IMG/VR virus record: IMGVR_UViG_3300020443_000131
Location: 1 to 35,946 of that record
Length of the DNA stretch: 35,946 nucleotides
Origin: a virus
Strand: one strand, 5' to 3'
Shown: positions 1-8,574 of the stretch, one piece after another
Numbering within the stretch: the stretch's first letter is position 1
Layout: each line of letters begins with the position of its first letter
Made by a program: the position numbers and the translations under genes
The notes under the pieces: model-generated
Database searches by the model: none
What the model saw: only the letters and a program-made list of their open reading frames with translations
What the model was told of the DNA's origin: nothing

Positions 1-1761
1 ATGACCCAATACAGTGACAACCAAAACCCTAAAAGCGATGCACACTCTCCAATAGTCACCGTCAATAATGCACCCAGCGATCAGCCTGCAACGCTCTGGT
101 TAATCGACGATGATGCAGCGCTGCGTATGGTATTGGCCGATACGTTTGAAGATGCTGGATTGACCGTTATCAGTTTTACCCAAGCGCAGGCAGCATGGAC
201 TCGGCTCAATGATGCGCTAAAACAGCAAGAATCAGCCACACAGCTGCCAGACGTAATATTGACTGATATTCGTATGCCAATGATGGATGGATTGTCATTT
301 AGTGACTGGGTACACCAGCACTTTCCGGACATGCCGATTGTCATTATGACAGCGCACTCAGACCTCACCTCTGCGATTAATAGCTATCAGACCGGTGCGT
401 TTGAATACTTGCCAAAGCCCTTTGACCTAGATGATGCTGTTGCCACTATCTATAAAGCGATCAACTACCAGCCAAATATGGCGTTAGCTCATTATTCGAA
501 CGAATCTGATACCCATATCGCGACTGACGCGCGCGCCGACAGTGATATAACACCTGAAGCACCTACCAGTACAAACTCTAAACACAGCAAAAATAAAGCT
601 GAGGTGACAACTGCCTCTAAAGCTAATAGCAATCCGAGCGGTATCATCGGTCAGTCACAAGCCATGCAAACCGTGTTTCGTGCCATTGGTAGATTGGCGC
701 AGTCCCCCATCTCGGTCTTAATTACTGGAGAGTCAGGAACAGGTAAAGAGTTGGTTGCCAGTGCCTTGCATCAGCACTCACCGCGCAAACAGCAACCATT
801 TATCGCACTTAATATGGCAGCCATACCACATGATTTGATTGAGTCTGAATTATTTGGTCACGAAAAAGGCGCGTTCACTGGTGCAACGACAACTCGTCAA
901 GGACGTTTTGAGCAGGCTAATGGCGGTACGTTATTTTTGGACGAAATTGGCGACATGCCCTTTAGTACCCAAACACGTCTGTTACGCGTACTGGCCAATG
1001 GCGAGTTTTATCGCGTTGGTGGACAGCAGCCGATCCAAGTAGATGTCCGTATCATCGCCGCCACTCACCAGAACTTAGAAGAATTAGTCAAACAAAATCG
1101 TTTCCGTGAAGATTTGTTTTATCGTCTCAATGTCATTCGTCTACCGCTGCCACCACTGCGTAAACGCCCCGAAGACATTCCTGCATTAGCGACCTACTTT
1201 ATGCAGTCGGCAGCTGAGCAAATGAACACAACACCGAAACATTTGCATCCTGCGGCCTTACAGATGATGCAGACCTTTGACTGGCGCGGCAATGTGCGTC
1301 AACTTGAGAATGTCTGCCTATGGCTGACAGTGATGGCCACGGGCGACACCGTGATGGCCACAGACTTGCCACCAGAGCTATTAGAAAACACGCCTCTAGA
1401 CTCAGAGCTAGACCAAGAACACGACTCGTCACCACAAGCAAATGCAGAAAACCCTCAACTGCAAAATAAAGACGACTTAAATAATTACAGCCAAAATAAT
1501 CAAGTCACTCACACTCCTGCCAGTCCAAATTGGCAAAAAGCTCTTGCTATCTGGGCTGAGCAGTCTCTCAATACAGGCGAAACTGATATTCTACAAACGG
1601 CCACGCCTGAGTTTGAGCGGGTCTTGCTAACAGCAGCACTCAACCATAGTGGTGGCAAAAAGATAGAGGCAGCAAGTTTACTTGGTTGGGGTCGCAATAC
1701 CCTGACCCGTAAATTACAGCAGTTAGATATCTCTGCACCCAGAGTGCCATCCAAGGAGTAA
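1..1761 (+). CDS. ntrC: Nitrogen regulation response regulator NtrC (sigma-54 activator)
   Basis: Two-component response regulator that, when phosphorylated by NtrB, activates sigma-54 promoters of nitrogen assimilation genes. Visible parts: an N-terminal receiver domain (about residues 31-155) with acidic pocket DDD at 36-38, phosphoacceptor Asp89 (LTDIRMP) and Lys139 (LPKPF). The AAA+ domain has Walker A GESGTGKE (243-250), the sigma-54 contact loop GAFTGA (290-295) and Walker B LFLDEIGD (311-318). A Fis-type helix-turn-helix lies near the C-terminus. At 586 residues it is longer than enteric NtrC (about 470), because of Ser/Thr/Asn-rich linkers at about 160-212 and 455-510. The window opens on its ATG, so its RBS and any ntrB partner are not visible. 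It is host chromosome, outside the prophage. Confidence 0.93.
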   Translation: MTQYSDNQNPKSDAHSPIVTVNNAPSDQPATLWLIDDDAALRMVLADTFEDAGLTVISFTQAQAAWTRLNDALKQQESATQLPDVILTDIRMPMMDGLSFSDWVHQHFPDMPIVIMTAHSDLTSAINSYQTGAFEYLPKPFDLDDAVATIYKAINYQPNMALAHYSNESDTHIATDARADSDITPEAPTSTNSKHSKNKAEVTTASKANSNPSGIIGQSQAMQTVFRAIGRLAQSPISVLITGESGTGKELVASALHQHSPRKQQPFIALNMAAIPHDLIESELFGHEKGAFTGATTTRQGRFEQANGGTLFLDEIGDMPFSTQTRLLRVLANGEFYRVGGQQPIQVDVRIIAATHQNLEELVKQNRFREDLFYRLNVIRLPLPPLRKRPEDIPALATYFMQSAAEQMNTTPKHLHPAALQMMQTFDWRGNVRQLENVCLWLTVMATGDTVMATDLPPELLENTPLDSELDQEHDSSPQANAENPQLQNKDDLNNYSQNNQVTHTPASPNWQKALAIWAEQSLNTGETDILQTATPEFERVLLTAALNHSGGKKIEAASLLGWGRNTLTRKLQQLDISAPRVPSKE

Positions 1762-1863
1762 ATAAAGGCTTAAAACGCAATATTAAAAAGCCATTAATAT
1801 CAATTATTTATAAAAATACGTGAAAATAAATGCAAAATAACTAAAAATAATCGCAAATAGGGG

Positions 1864-1891
1864 TTGACCAAAAATTCAAACTCTATATAAT
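1864..1891 (+). promoter_or_regulatory. Sigma-70 promoter for tRNA-Leu
   Basis: TTGACC (1864-1869) and TATAAT (1886-1891) are separated by 16 bases in an AT-rich gap between ntrC and the tRNA gene. Transcription would begin about 80 bases before the mature tRNA, leaving a 5' leader to be processed. Confidence 0.7.
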
Positions 1892-1980
1892 AGCCAACCA
1901 CTGAGACGCACTACCGAATCAGTTAACTGTCTAGATAGCGTTTGAACTTAATCGCTTTTGATGATAGAGTAACGGAAAAT

Positions 1981-2065
1981 GGGGCTGTGGCGGAATTGGT
2001 AGACGCACCAGATTTAGGTTCTGGCGCCGCAAGGTGTGAGAGTTCGAGTCTCTCCAGCCCCACCA
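1981..2065 (+). tRNA. tRNA-Leu (anticodon UAG)
   Basis: The 5' acceptor strand GGGGCTG pairs with CAGCCCC at 2055-2061, followed by discriminator A and an encoded CCA (2063-2065). The anticodon stem CCAGA/TCTGG encloses the loop TTTAGGT, giving anticodon TAG (2015-2017), which reads CUA/CUN Leu codons. A long variable arm, as expected for Leu, and a TTCGAGT T-loop are present. It is the likely attB of the adjoining prophage: tRNA 3' ends are common integration targets and phage genes start about 400 bases downstream. The matching right-hand copy would lie beyond the window. Confidence 0.95.
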
Positions 2066-2103
2066 TTTTCGGATAGTGATAAAAGTTCTCAAACCTATAC
2101 TAG

Positions 2104-2127
2104 ACCTGCTTTCGAGCAGGTTTTTTT
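2104..2127 (+). terminator. Rho-independent terminator after tRNA-Leu
   Basis: A 7-bp stem ACCTGCT/AGCAGGT with a TTCG tetraloop is followed by seven T. It would terminate the tRNA transcript and isolate the prophage from it. If the att core lies within the tRNA, this hairpin is phage-derived DNA restoring termination. Confidence 0.85.
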
Positions 2128-2146
2128 ATGTCTGCAATTTGAGTCT

Positions 2147-2264
2147 AATCCCACGATGGGATAGACCGTGGGATTGCACAGAACTGACCTATCACCCGCA
2201 AACCTTGTGTTTATTCGCGTACAGCGCCTTAACTTCTACATCCCATATATTTTAGCGTGGGATT
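2147..2264. repeat. Three CGTGGGATT repeats beside the tRNA (possible att arm or activator sites)
   Basis: The nonamer CGTGGGATT occurs inverted at 2147-2155 (as AATCCCACG) and direct at 2167-2175 and 2256-2264. The first two form an inverted repeat with an 11-base gap. No gene was found in 2066-2473. The third copy continues into GAGTATAAATA and resembles the reverse complement of the element found before genes O and V. Candidate roles are integrase arm sites or activator sites; neither is proven. Confidence 0.4.
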
Positions 2265-2385
2265 GAGTATAAATATTCGTCATATCTCGTCATTTAAAAC
2301 ATCTAATTATCTGCCCTGCCCCTAGTTACGCTAAAGCCACCGCCAGGATCGTCATGATCGTCGAAAACCATGTTTTTTTATCGTG

Positions 2386-2397
2386 GGCGAGGCGGGG
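2386..2397. other. cos: cos core (cohesive-end packaging site)
   Basis: GGCGAGGCGGGG matches the start of the 19-base cohesive end of P2/P4-type phages as I remember it (GGCGAGGCGGGG followed by AAAGCAC). Here it is followed by CTTCG instead. Its position, just outside gene Q on the far side from P, is where P2 carries cos. Terminase P/M would cut here. The exact nick positions cannot be read from sequence alone. Confidence 0.7.
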
Positions 2398-2421
2398 CTT
2401 CGATTGCGTTTTTTGAAAGCC

Positions 2422-2450
2422 AAAAAAAATCCGCTCGATTTAGAGCGGAT
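2422..2450 (-). terminator. Terminator of the P-Q operon
   Basis: Read on the minus strand, an 8-bp stem ATCCGCTC/GAGCGGAT with a 6-base loop runs into eight T. It lies 23 bases past the portal stop codon and ends the leftward terminase-portal transcript before cos. Confidence 0.88.
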
Positions 2451-2473
2451 ATATTGATCTTAAAATTGGTTAT

Positions 2474-3487
2474 TTAATCTTCATCTTTGAGTAGTGAATA
2501 GTCTTTGAATCTGATTACTTCCTCACCTAGCCAATCGTTAATCTGTAGCATCGTCTGTTGTAAAGGCATAAGCTCATTGACTGCGAAAACTCTGGCCGCT
2601 TTGATTAGATCACCAAAGCCCGCCGCATTGGTCGGTGACGCCCCCATCAGTTGAGGTGGTACTCGATGAGCAGCTGCAATATCTATTCGACTCGCTTCTT
2701 TGATTTTAAAGAAGTCATCATTGGCACTGACTTCACTGATCGGTAAGATTTGGATTCCATCCTTTTTACCGTTGGGCGAATACATGAATAGGTTACGAAA
2801 GTTACCAGGGCCTTTGCTGTCCTTCAAAGCTTTACGGATTGCATCGATGTCTTCTTTGTTTGTTGCTGGATCATTGATGTATAAGATGTACCCCGCATGA
2901 CTACCATTCAAGTAATACTTACGTCTGAATAACGTCGCTGACTCATCAAGCCATGCTGCATTTAATGCGGACAAATATTCAGGTGCACCATACACTTCTT
3001 GATTAACATCAGGCTCTATAATATGGCAGATATTCTCTGCTTTGTACTTATGGGGTTCGGCCCAGCTATGCGTGGCAAAGTAGTAGCTTTCGCCGTCAGT
3101 ACCCACACGCATGTACTTACCTAGTGGTACGTTTAGCTTCATAGTTTTTTTTGATCGTGACTGTACTCGCTCAACGTATGCGTTGCCAAACGTCAAATGA
3201 TCTAGTGCAAGCTTACTGAAATCACGATGTGATAGTAAAGGATGCGGTATAAAAGTACTGGCCAAGATATTGCGCTTAACAAAAATTGCACTACTATGAT
3301 GTGGTGATGCTCTCATGGTTTTAGACAAGGCATCTGGATCGTATGGCGGCGCATACCATAGTTGATGATTATGACATTCACCCCAGTACAGACTTTGCCA
3401 CTGCTCCATAACTGGTATCGGATCGCCAAACGTGAAAGCCTCCATACCAGGCATATCTACTGCATCAAGGTTTTCAGTTTCATTCAT
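2474..3487 (-). CDS. Q: Phage portal protein (P2 gpQ, PBSX-type family)
   Basis: Dodecameric portal that forms the DNA entry/exit vertex of the capsid and docks terminase and the head-tail connector. At 337 residues it matches the P2 gpQ length (344). Conserved-looking stretches include FTFGDPIPV near residue 20 and the HLTFGNAYVE and MGASPTNAAGFGD regions. Its ATG shares one base with the stop codon of the terminase gene (TAATG), so it is translationally coupled to gpP, and a strong terminator follows. Leftward orientation next to cos is the same as in P2. The start is fixed by the overlap with P. Confidence 0.92.
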   Translation of the reverse strand: MNETENLDAVDMPGMEAFTFGDPIPVMEQWQSLYWGECHNHQLWYAPPYDPDALSKTMRASPHHSSAIFVKRNILASTFIPHPLLSHRDFSKLALDHLTFGNAYVERVQSRSKKTMKLNVPLGKYMRVGTDGESYYFATHSWAEPHKYKAENICHIIEPDVNQEVYGAPEYLSALNAAWLDESATLFRRKYYLNGSHAGYILYINDPATNKEDIDAIRKALKDSKGPGNFRNLFMYSPNGKKDGIQILPISEVSANDDFFKIKEASRIDIAAAHRVPPQLMGASPTNAAGFGDLIKAARVFAVNELMPLQQTMLQINDWLGEEVIRFKDYSLLKDED

Positions 3488-5271
3488 TAATATATCTCCA
3501 GTGCTGATTCGTCATCACCTTGAGCAATTGCCAAGGGTTCTCTATGTAGTGCATGCATAAGTGCCCACGCTAAGTCAGCATGACCAGTATCTTCATTGCG
3601 ATCGGCTTTATAAGTAACTGCCCTTTCGCTATTGGTAATTGTTTTATGGATCGATGTGAAAGCCCCTACTACATCTGTCCATTCGTGATCAAAGGACAAA
3701 CGGCCCTTCTTGATAACGTCTTTAGTCTTCAGAACAAACTGCTGTTTGAGCTCTGGGCTATAGTGTAGTTTGACGGCTTGCGGGTAGAACTTAATCACTG
3801 ACTGATAAACACCAATGCCAAGGCCGGTCACATCAATCGCTATATATTCAACGTTATATTTCTCCGTCATCTCTCTGATGACGTTTGCCTGTGCTTCAAA
3901 GTCTGGGTTTTTAAACTGCAAACGCTCTATACCGCGTATCATGCCGTTTGGTGTACTTGGTGCTGCTAATATTACAAGTCCAGCGCTATCACGGCTCAAT
4001 GACGGATCATAGCCAAGCCATACTGGCTGATTACCAAGTGGCCTTGGCGTGTAAGGCTTCCAGTCATCCCATATCTCTAATGTATCGACCATGCATGACT
4101 GTAGTTCGCTGACACTGAAAGCGGACAACGTGTCATCAATAAATTCACACATCAGCAAGTTATTAAACTCGTCCTCGCTGTATTCCATGCGTAAATCATC
4201 AATATCAAATAGATCACAACCGCCTTTCATCGCGTCATACACATTGACGATTTGACGCCACTGCTTGTCACCGCAGACCTTGCCATTCTTCAGATTATGC
4301 GGAGTCACATCTATTTCGATGCGATCGTCACCTTTACGGCCACGGTTATACAGTTGGCCAGTCCAAAATTTATATGCTTGATGTTGCTTGGATGATGGTG
4401 TCGATATGTATGTCTGACGCCATTTTTTGTGCATGGCCATACCTGATGCAACTTTTCTGAATTCAATAAACTTATGAATCCAAAAATATTCGTCCATATA
4501 TACGTTGCCGTGATACGACTGCGCGGTACGGCTGTTTGTACCTAAAAAATACAGGCTTGCGCTGTAGTCCTTTTCTGGGCCTTCGATGTTGAGTGTAATT
4601 GGATCGCCAGTCAGCTCGATCCCTGCCGTTTCCATCGCCCATGCAATGATGTATTCGCGGAATACACGCGCTTGCGCCTTGGATGCGGATAAAAATATTT
4701 GATTACGGCCAGTCTCAATGGCATCAAGAAATGCCTCGCGTGCGAAATACCAAGTTGCGCCAATTTGGCGTGATTTTAATAGGTTACGGATACGATTAGT
4801 GAGACCTGCGCTGTACCAGACTTTTTGATAATCAAACAGGCAATCACGGAATGAGTCTTTGAATTTATCGATATCATCTATCTGTATGACGTTTGAAGGG
4901 TTTTTTTGTCCTGCTTTGCGCCCACGGTTGGATAGGTTGGGATTGAGATCCGACTGTTTGCCAGACTCTTTATATTTATGGATCTTGGCCATTCTCTCTA
5001 CTTGACGACCAAGCAGGTCAATCTCTTTGAAGTCTTTACCAGTCTTATCGTCTTTGTTAATCAGCTGTACCAATCGCGCTTCGAGCGTGGACTCTACTCG
5101 ATCTAGAGGCTTTGCTTCATCCCAACCGTCTGATTTTTTCCATCCATCTACGGTCGTGCGCGGTGTACTAACCATTTCTGCAATCGCGCTAATACTCCAA
5201 CCTTGCCAATAGAGACCACGGGCAACGGTTTTGGGGTTCTCTCCAGTCGGTAGGGTGATAAGGGCAGACAT
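3487..5271 (-). CDS. P: Terminase large subunit, ATPase/nuclease (P2 gpP)
   Basis: Motor that packages DNA and cuts cos. An N-terminal helix-turn-helix segment (about residues 15-50) is followed by an ATPase with a Walker A-like SRQIGATW (about 167-174) and Walker B VYMDEYFW (257-264). The C-terminal RNase H-like nuclease has likely metal ligands Asp422 (LGYDPSLSRD) and Asp480 (AIDVTGLG). Its 594 residues equal the usual gpP size (about 590). It is first in the leftward P-Q operon and divergent from O, with a 173-bp gap holding the predicted bidirectional late promoter. Confidence 0.94.
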   Translation of the reverse strand: MSALITLPTGENPKTVARGLYWQGWSISAIAEMVSTPRTTVDGWKKSDGWDEAKPLDRVESTLEARLVQLINKDDKTGKDFKEIDLLGRQVERMAKIHKYKESGKQSDLNPNLSNRGRKAGQKNPSNVIQIDDIDKFKDSFRDCLFDYQKVWYSAGLTNRIRNLLKSRQIGATWYFAREAFLDAIETGRNQIFLSASKAQARVFREYIIAWAMETAGIELTGDPITLNIEGPEKDYSASLYFLGTNSRTAQSYHGNVYMDEYFWIHKFIEFRKVASGMAMHKKWRQTYISTPSSKQHQAYKFWTGQLYNRGRKGDDRIEIDVTPHNLKNGKVCGDKQWRQIVNVYDAMKGGCDLFDIDDLRMEYSEDEFNNLLMCEFIDDTLSAFSVSELQSCMVDTLEIWDDWKPYTPRPLGNQPVWLGYDPSLSRDSAGLVILAAPSTPNGMIRGIERLQFKNPDFEAQANVIREMTEKYNVEYIAIDVTGLGIGVYQSVIKFYPQAVKLHYSPELKQQFVLKTKDVIKKGRLSFDHEWTDVVGAFTSIHKTITNSERAVTYKADRNEDTGHADLAWALMHALHREPLAIAQGDDESALEIY

Positions 5272-5297
5272 TAACGCAGCTCATAAGGGTATGACGC

Positions 5298-5399
5298 TAC
5301 TTTGGTTTATCAGCCTCTCTATATCATGCTTGTTTTGCGTGTATTTGCTCAATCCACGCTTTTTTGTTTTGTTTTTGCATATCGCAATAGGTCAAAGTA
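5298..5399. promoter_or_regulatory. Putative Ogr-dependent divergent late promoter for P-Q and O-N-M
   Basis: An inverted repeat GCGTG-N13-CACGC occupies 5337-5359. The surrounding 40 bases (5333-5372) recur with one mismatch before gene V (about 11440-11479). P2 late promoters carry an interrupted dyad centred near -55 that binds the Ogr/Delta activator, and an Ogr homologue is encoded at 30316. On either side of the dyad centre (5348) the heptamer CAAAGTA occurs at 5393-5399 on the plus strand and at 5298-5304 on the minus strand, at equal distances of about 45-50 bases, suggesting one activator site serves both directions. The -10 assignments are weak. Confidence 0.55.
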
Positions 5400-5444
5400 A
5401 AGCTTTAAAAATGACTTCCCTTTTATCTAACTCATGGACCGTCT

Positions 5445-6281
5445 ATGACTACCAAAACTTTTCGAGTTGCACGCGCTGGCCAAACTACGGACGGCCGTGA
5501 AATCACTCGCGAACAGATAACTCAAATGGCCGCCAGCTATAATCCAGAAGTATACGGTGCACGGGTAAATTTAGAACATTACCGTGCAATGTTCCCAAAT
5601 TCTGACTTTCGCTGTTATGGCGATGTGATATCGCTATCGACTGAAGAAGTTGATGATCATTTATATCTATTGGCAGAAGTTGATCCAACGCCTGAATTGA
5701 TCGCGCTCGCCAAGTCGAAGCAAAAGGTTTATTTCTCTATTGAGTTCTATCCAGAATTTGCTGATACCAAAGAAGCTTATATGGTTGGTTTAGCTTGTAC
5801 CGATAGTCCTGCCTCACTTGGCACCAGCTATATGAAGTTTTGCCAACAGAACCCCGACGATAGCCCCTTATCTGCTCGCAAACAAAACCCTGACACCTAC
5901 ATTTCCACTGCCGAAAGCGCTTGGGAGTATAAAGAAGAGCCAAAATCAGTCTTTGCAACCGTCAAAGATATGTTTGCCGCACCTGTCACACCTAAAACAG
6001 ATAAAGACAAAGAGCTGGCCACCGCACAAGCTTTTGCTGAACTGCCGGCAACCATCAAAAGCTTCCAAGATGTTATGCAAACAATGGCAAGTTCTATCGA
6101 CACGATCAACACCTCTATTGGGCATTTGAACACCACGGTATCTGATTTTGCTGAAAAGCAAAACGAAGTTGAAACGTCTTTGAAGAGTGTGCAAGACAAT
6201 CTTGATAATACGCCTGAAGACAATTATACCCAGCGTCCAGCTGCAACCGGCTCATCTGATTACGTCAAATCTGACTGCTAA
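5445..6281 (+). CDS. O: Capsid scaffolding protein with serine protease domain (P2 gpO)
   Basis: Internal scaffold that shapes the procapsid and cleaves itself, the capsid and portal proteins. The N-terminal half resembles the P2 gpO protease. Likely triad: Asp16 (TTDGREI), His45 (LEHYR) and Ser98 (YFSIEF), spaced like P2 Asp19/His48/Ser107. The C-terminal part (about 180-260) is a predicted coiled coil rich in D/E/Q/T, the scaffold region. Length 278 versus 284 in P2. The RBS is weak (GGA six bases before ATG). It follows the divergent late promoter and leads the head operon. Confidence 0.92.
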   Translation: MTTKTFRVARAGQTTDGREITREQITQMAASYNPEVYGARVNLEHYRAMFPNSDFRCYGDVISLSTEEVDDHLYLLAEVDPTPELIALAKSKQKVYFSIEFYPEFADTKEAYMVGLACTDSPASLGTSYMKFCQQNPDDSPLSARKQNPDTYISTAESAWEYKEEPKSVFATVKDMFAAPVTPKTDKDKELATAQAFAELPATIKSFQDVMQTMASSIDTINTSIGHLNTTVSDFAEKQNEVETSLKSVQDNLDNTPEDNYTQRPAATGSSDYVKSDC

Positions 6282-6336
6282 TACTACCTAATAGCAATAC
6301 TTAACTGACTACTACACACATTAGGACTTCCCCAAT

Positions 6337-7356
6337 ATGAAAAATACTACCCGTCAGCAATTTAACGGCTATCTTGAAAACCAAGCACAGTTAAATGGCG
6401 TACCGAATGCAACTGATCAATATACCGTCGTCCCTTCGGTTCAACAAAAGGTTGAAGAGCGAATTCAAGAATCAAGCGAGTTTTTGAAAAAAATTAATAT
6501 TACGCCAGTAACTGACCAAAAAGGTGAGGCATTGGGGCTTGGTATTAGTGGTGGTATTGCAAGCCGTACAAATACCAAATCTGGCAAGCGTCGTGAACCA
6601 AAGAATGTCGGTGAAGTCGGTATTCTTTACACTTATGTCTGTGAGCACACAGATTTCGACACTTCTATTCAGTACAACAAAATTGACAGCTGGGCACGTG
6701 ATCCCAAATTCCAAGAGAAAATTCGTGATGCTGTATTAAAGCAACAAGCACTTGACCGTATAACAATTGGCTTTAACGGTACTGAAGTAGCTGTTGAGAC
6801 TGACATTGATGTTAATCCTTTATTGCAGGACGTTAACATTGGCTGGTTACAAAAATGGCGCTCTAATGCTCCAGAGTCAGTGATGACAGAATCTGAAGCT
6901 GGTACCGGTCAAGTGACAGTAGGTGCGACTGCAACTAGCTACAAAAACCTTGATGCGCTAGTAAAAGATTGTGTTGATCAGCTGATTGATCCTATTGTTC
7001 GCGATGATAGTGCATTGCGCGTTATCTTAGGTCGTGATTTAAAACAATCACGTGACTTTAATATGGTCAATGACAACAACACGCCCAGCGAAGTCATCGC
7101 AGTAAACAGCCTATTAATGCTAGATAAAGTCGGTGGTGTGCAGATTGAATCTACTCCTCCTAATTTCCCAGCTGACGCTATTTTAATCACACCACTCGAT
7201 AACCTATCTATTTACTATCAAGAAGATAGTCGTCGCCGTCATCATAAAGATGAGCCTGAGTATAGTCGCGTTGCTTTTTATGAATCAGATAATGAAGCGT
7301 ATGTGGTTGAGAACTATAAGGCGGGCTGCTTGATTGAAAATGTTGTACTGGTCTAA
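6337..7356 (+). CDS. N: Major capsid protein (P2 gpN)
   Basis: HK97-fold shell subunit of the icosahedral head. The whole 339-residue protein tracks P2 gpN (357). Examples are the N-terminal segment with FNGYLENQAQLNGV, the VPSVQQKVEERIQESSEFL stretch, GWLQKWRSNAPESVM and the C-terminal DNLSIYYQEDSRRR and AGCLIENV motifs. Maturation probably removes the N-terminal arm through the gpO protease. An 8-bp hairpin spans its stop codon (7344-7364) and might stabilise or attenuate this abundant message. Confidence 0.94.
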   Translation: MKNTTRQQFNGYLENQAQLNGVPNATDQYTVVPSVQQKVEERIQESSEFLKKINITPVTDQKGEALGLGISGGIASRTNTKSGKRREPKNVGEVGILYTYVCEHTDFDTSIQYNKIDSWARDPKFQEKIRDAVLKQQALDRITIGFNGTEVAVETDIDVNPLLQDVNIGWLQKWRSNAPESVMTESEAGTGQVTVGATATSYKNLDALVKDCVDQLIDPIVRDDSALRVILGRDLKQSRDFNMVNDNNTPSEVIAVNSLLMLDKVGGVQIESTPPNFPADAILITPLDNLSIYYQEDSRRRHHKDEPEYSRVAFYESDNEAYVVENYKAGCLIENVVLV

Positions 7357-7364
7357 CCAGTACA
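7344..7364 (+). other. Hairpin over the capsid gene stop codon
   Basis: TGTACTGG and CCAGTACA pair around a TCTAA loop that contains the gpN stop codon (7354-7356). There is no T-tract, so it is not a standard terminator. An RNA-stability or processing element is possible. Confidence 0.45.
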
Positions 7365-7413
7365 GCAGTTTCGCAATCTAATGTAGCCAAAAGACTCAAT
7401 GAAGGATGAAATC

Positions 7414-8169
7414 ATGACAGATAAAACAACCCCAGCGGCTCGCCACCGCCAGAAGGCTCTATCACAAAAAGAAGTAACCAATATCACTGCGGGGCCCAAT
7501 CAAGCCTATCGCATGTTGCAACTAAAATTGCGTGAAGATAAGCAGGCGTTAAAGTCTAAGCAATCTATCCAAGCCAAAATTGAGCTAAAGCGCGAATTGG
7601 TTGGTCATTATGACGAATGGATCAATGCAACTTTAACAGCCGGTAAAGGCGATCAAGACAATCTATTGACCACGCTTATGCTTTGGCATATCGATATCGG
7701 TAGCTTTGAGCGTGCGCTTGATATCGCTGAATACGCGATGAAGCATGATTTGAAAATGCCAGACGCGCATCAACGTACACTCGCTACTGTCGTCGCTGAA
7801 GAGATTGCTGACACTGCCAAAAAACTGGCTGCCAGTGGTGAAATCACTGATGAGCAAATCGCGCAAGTATTGCGAGCATCAACCATAACAGCTGAAGAAG
7901 ACATGCCTGACCAGGTACGCGCAAAGCTATCACGCCAAGTCGGTGAATTGACTGAGGCTGTCAATCCAGTATTTGCATTAGATAACTTTCAAAATGCGCT
8001 GAAGTTTGACGAAAATAGTGGTGTAAAAGGCTCTATTAAACGCCTTGAGAAACAGCTTAAAGATGCTGAGCTCAAACATGAAGATGAAGCACCTCAAGAA
8101 ATAGTATCAGAGCCACCTACTATTGAGCCTATTCAGTCGGATTCACCTGAAGTGCTAAAGGAATCATAA
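7414..8169 (+). CDS. M: Terminase small subunit (P2 gpM)
   Basis: DNA-recognition subunit that guides gpP to cos. I place the start at 7414 rather than the in-frame ATG at 7399: AAGGA (7402-7406) sits seven bases before 7414, and the resulting N-terminus with SPAxRH-like TPAARHRQ matches the beginning of P2 gpM. The product is 251 residues (P2 247). Shared features include the GKGDQDNLLTTLMLWHIDIG segment, ADMPDQVRAKL and a charged C-terminal tail. It lies between N and a Gp49-like gene two bases downstream. Confidence 0.9.
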   Translation: MTDKTTPAARHRQKALSQKEVTNITAGPNQAYRMLQLKLREDKQALKSKQSIQAKIELKRELVGHYDEWINATLTAGKGDQDNLLTTLMLWHIDIGSFERALDIAEYAMKHDLKMPDAHQRTLATVVAEEIADTAKKLAASGEITDEQIAQVLRASTITAEEDMPDQVRAKLSRQVGELTEAVNPVFALDNFQNALKFDENSGVKGSIKRLEKQLKDAELKHEDEAPQEIVSEPPTIEPIQSDSPEVLKES

Positions 8170-8171
8170 TT

Positions 8172-8468
8172 ATGCAAGTTATCACTGTTGAGTTTTTAAC
8201 GTCTGAAATTGTACCTAATGGTGTTACGTTTACCCGAATAGGCGCAAAGCTTACTCACTGCCAGATTGAAACTAAGTCTGGGTTCGTCTTTACAGGTGAA
8301 AGCGCTTGTGTAGACCCTTCTCGATATAACCAAGCAATGGGTGAAAAGATCGCTTATCAAAATGCACTCAACAAGATGTGGGAGCCTTACGGACTTTGGC
8401 TTTCAAAGATTTTGCATGACAAGAATAAACCAGATTCGCCTGAACTACTAGGCGAAAACAACTCGTAG
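8172..8468 (+). CDS. N4 Gp49/Sf6 gene 66 family protein
   Basis: A 98-residue protein with the family signature GFVFTGESACVDPSRYN followed by MGEKIAYQNALNKMW, typical of phage proteins of the N4 gp49 / Sf6 gp66 family, whose biochemical role is unknown to me. The start overlaps nothing and follows M by two bases, so it is co-transcribed with the head genes. It is not part of the core P2 set between M and L and looks like a small accessory insertion. A 106-base gap with an AGCCGC/GCGGCT inverted repeat follows. Confidence 0.8.
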   Translation: MQVITVEFLTSEIVPNGVTFTRIGAKLTHCQIETKSGFVFTGESACVDPSRYNQAMGEKIAYQNALNKMWEPYGLWLSKILHDKNKPDSPELLGENNS

Positions 8469-8574
8469 CCGCGAGCCGAGGCGGCTCATAACTGCATTCA
8501 GTTGATACTGCACATGACAATTATGACCACCGCCTCACCCTATTTTATTTTTCTTATCAATATTTGGAGTTGTT

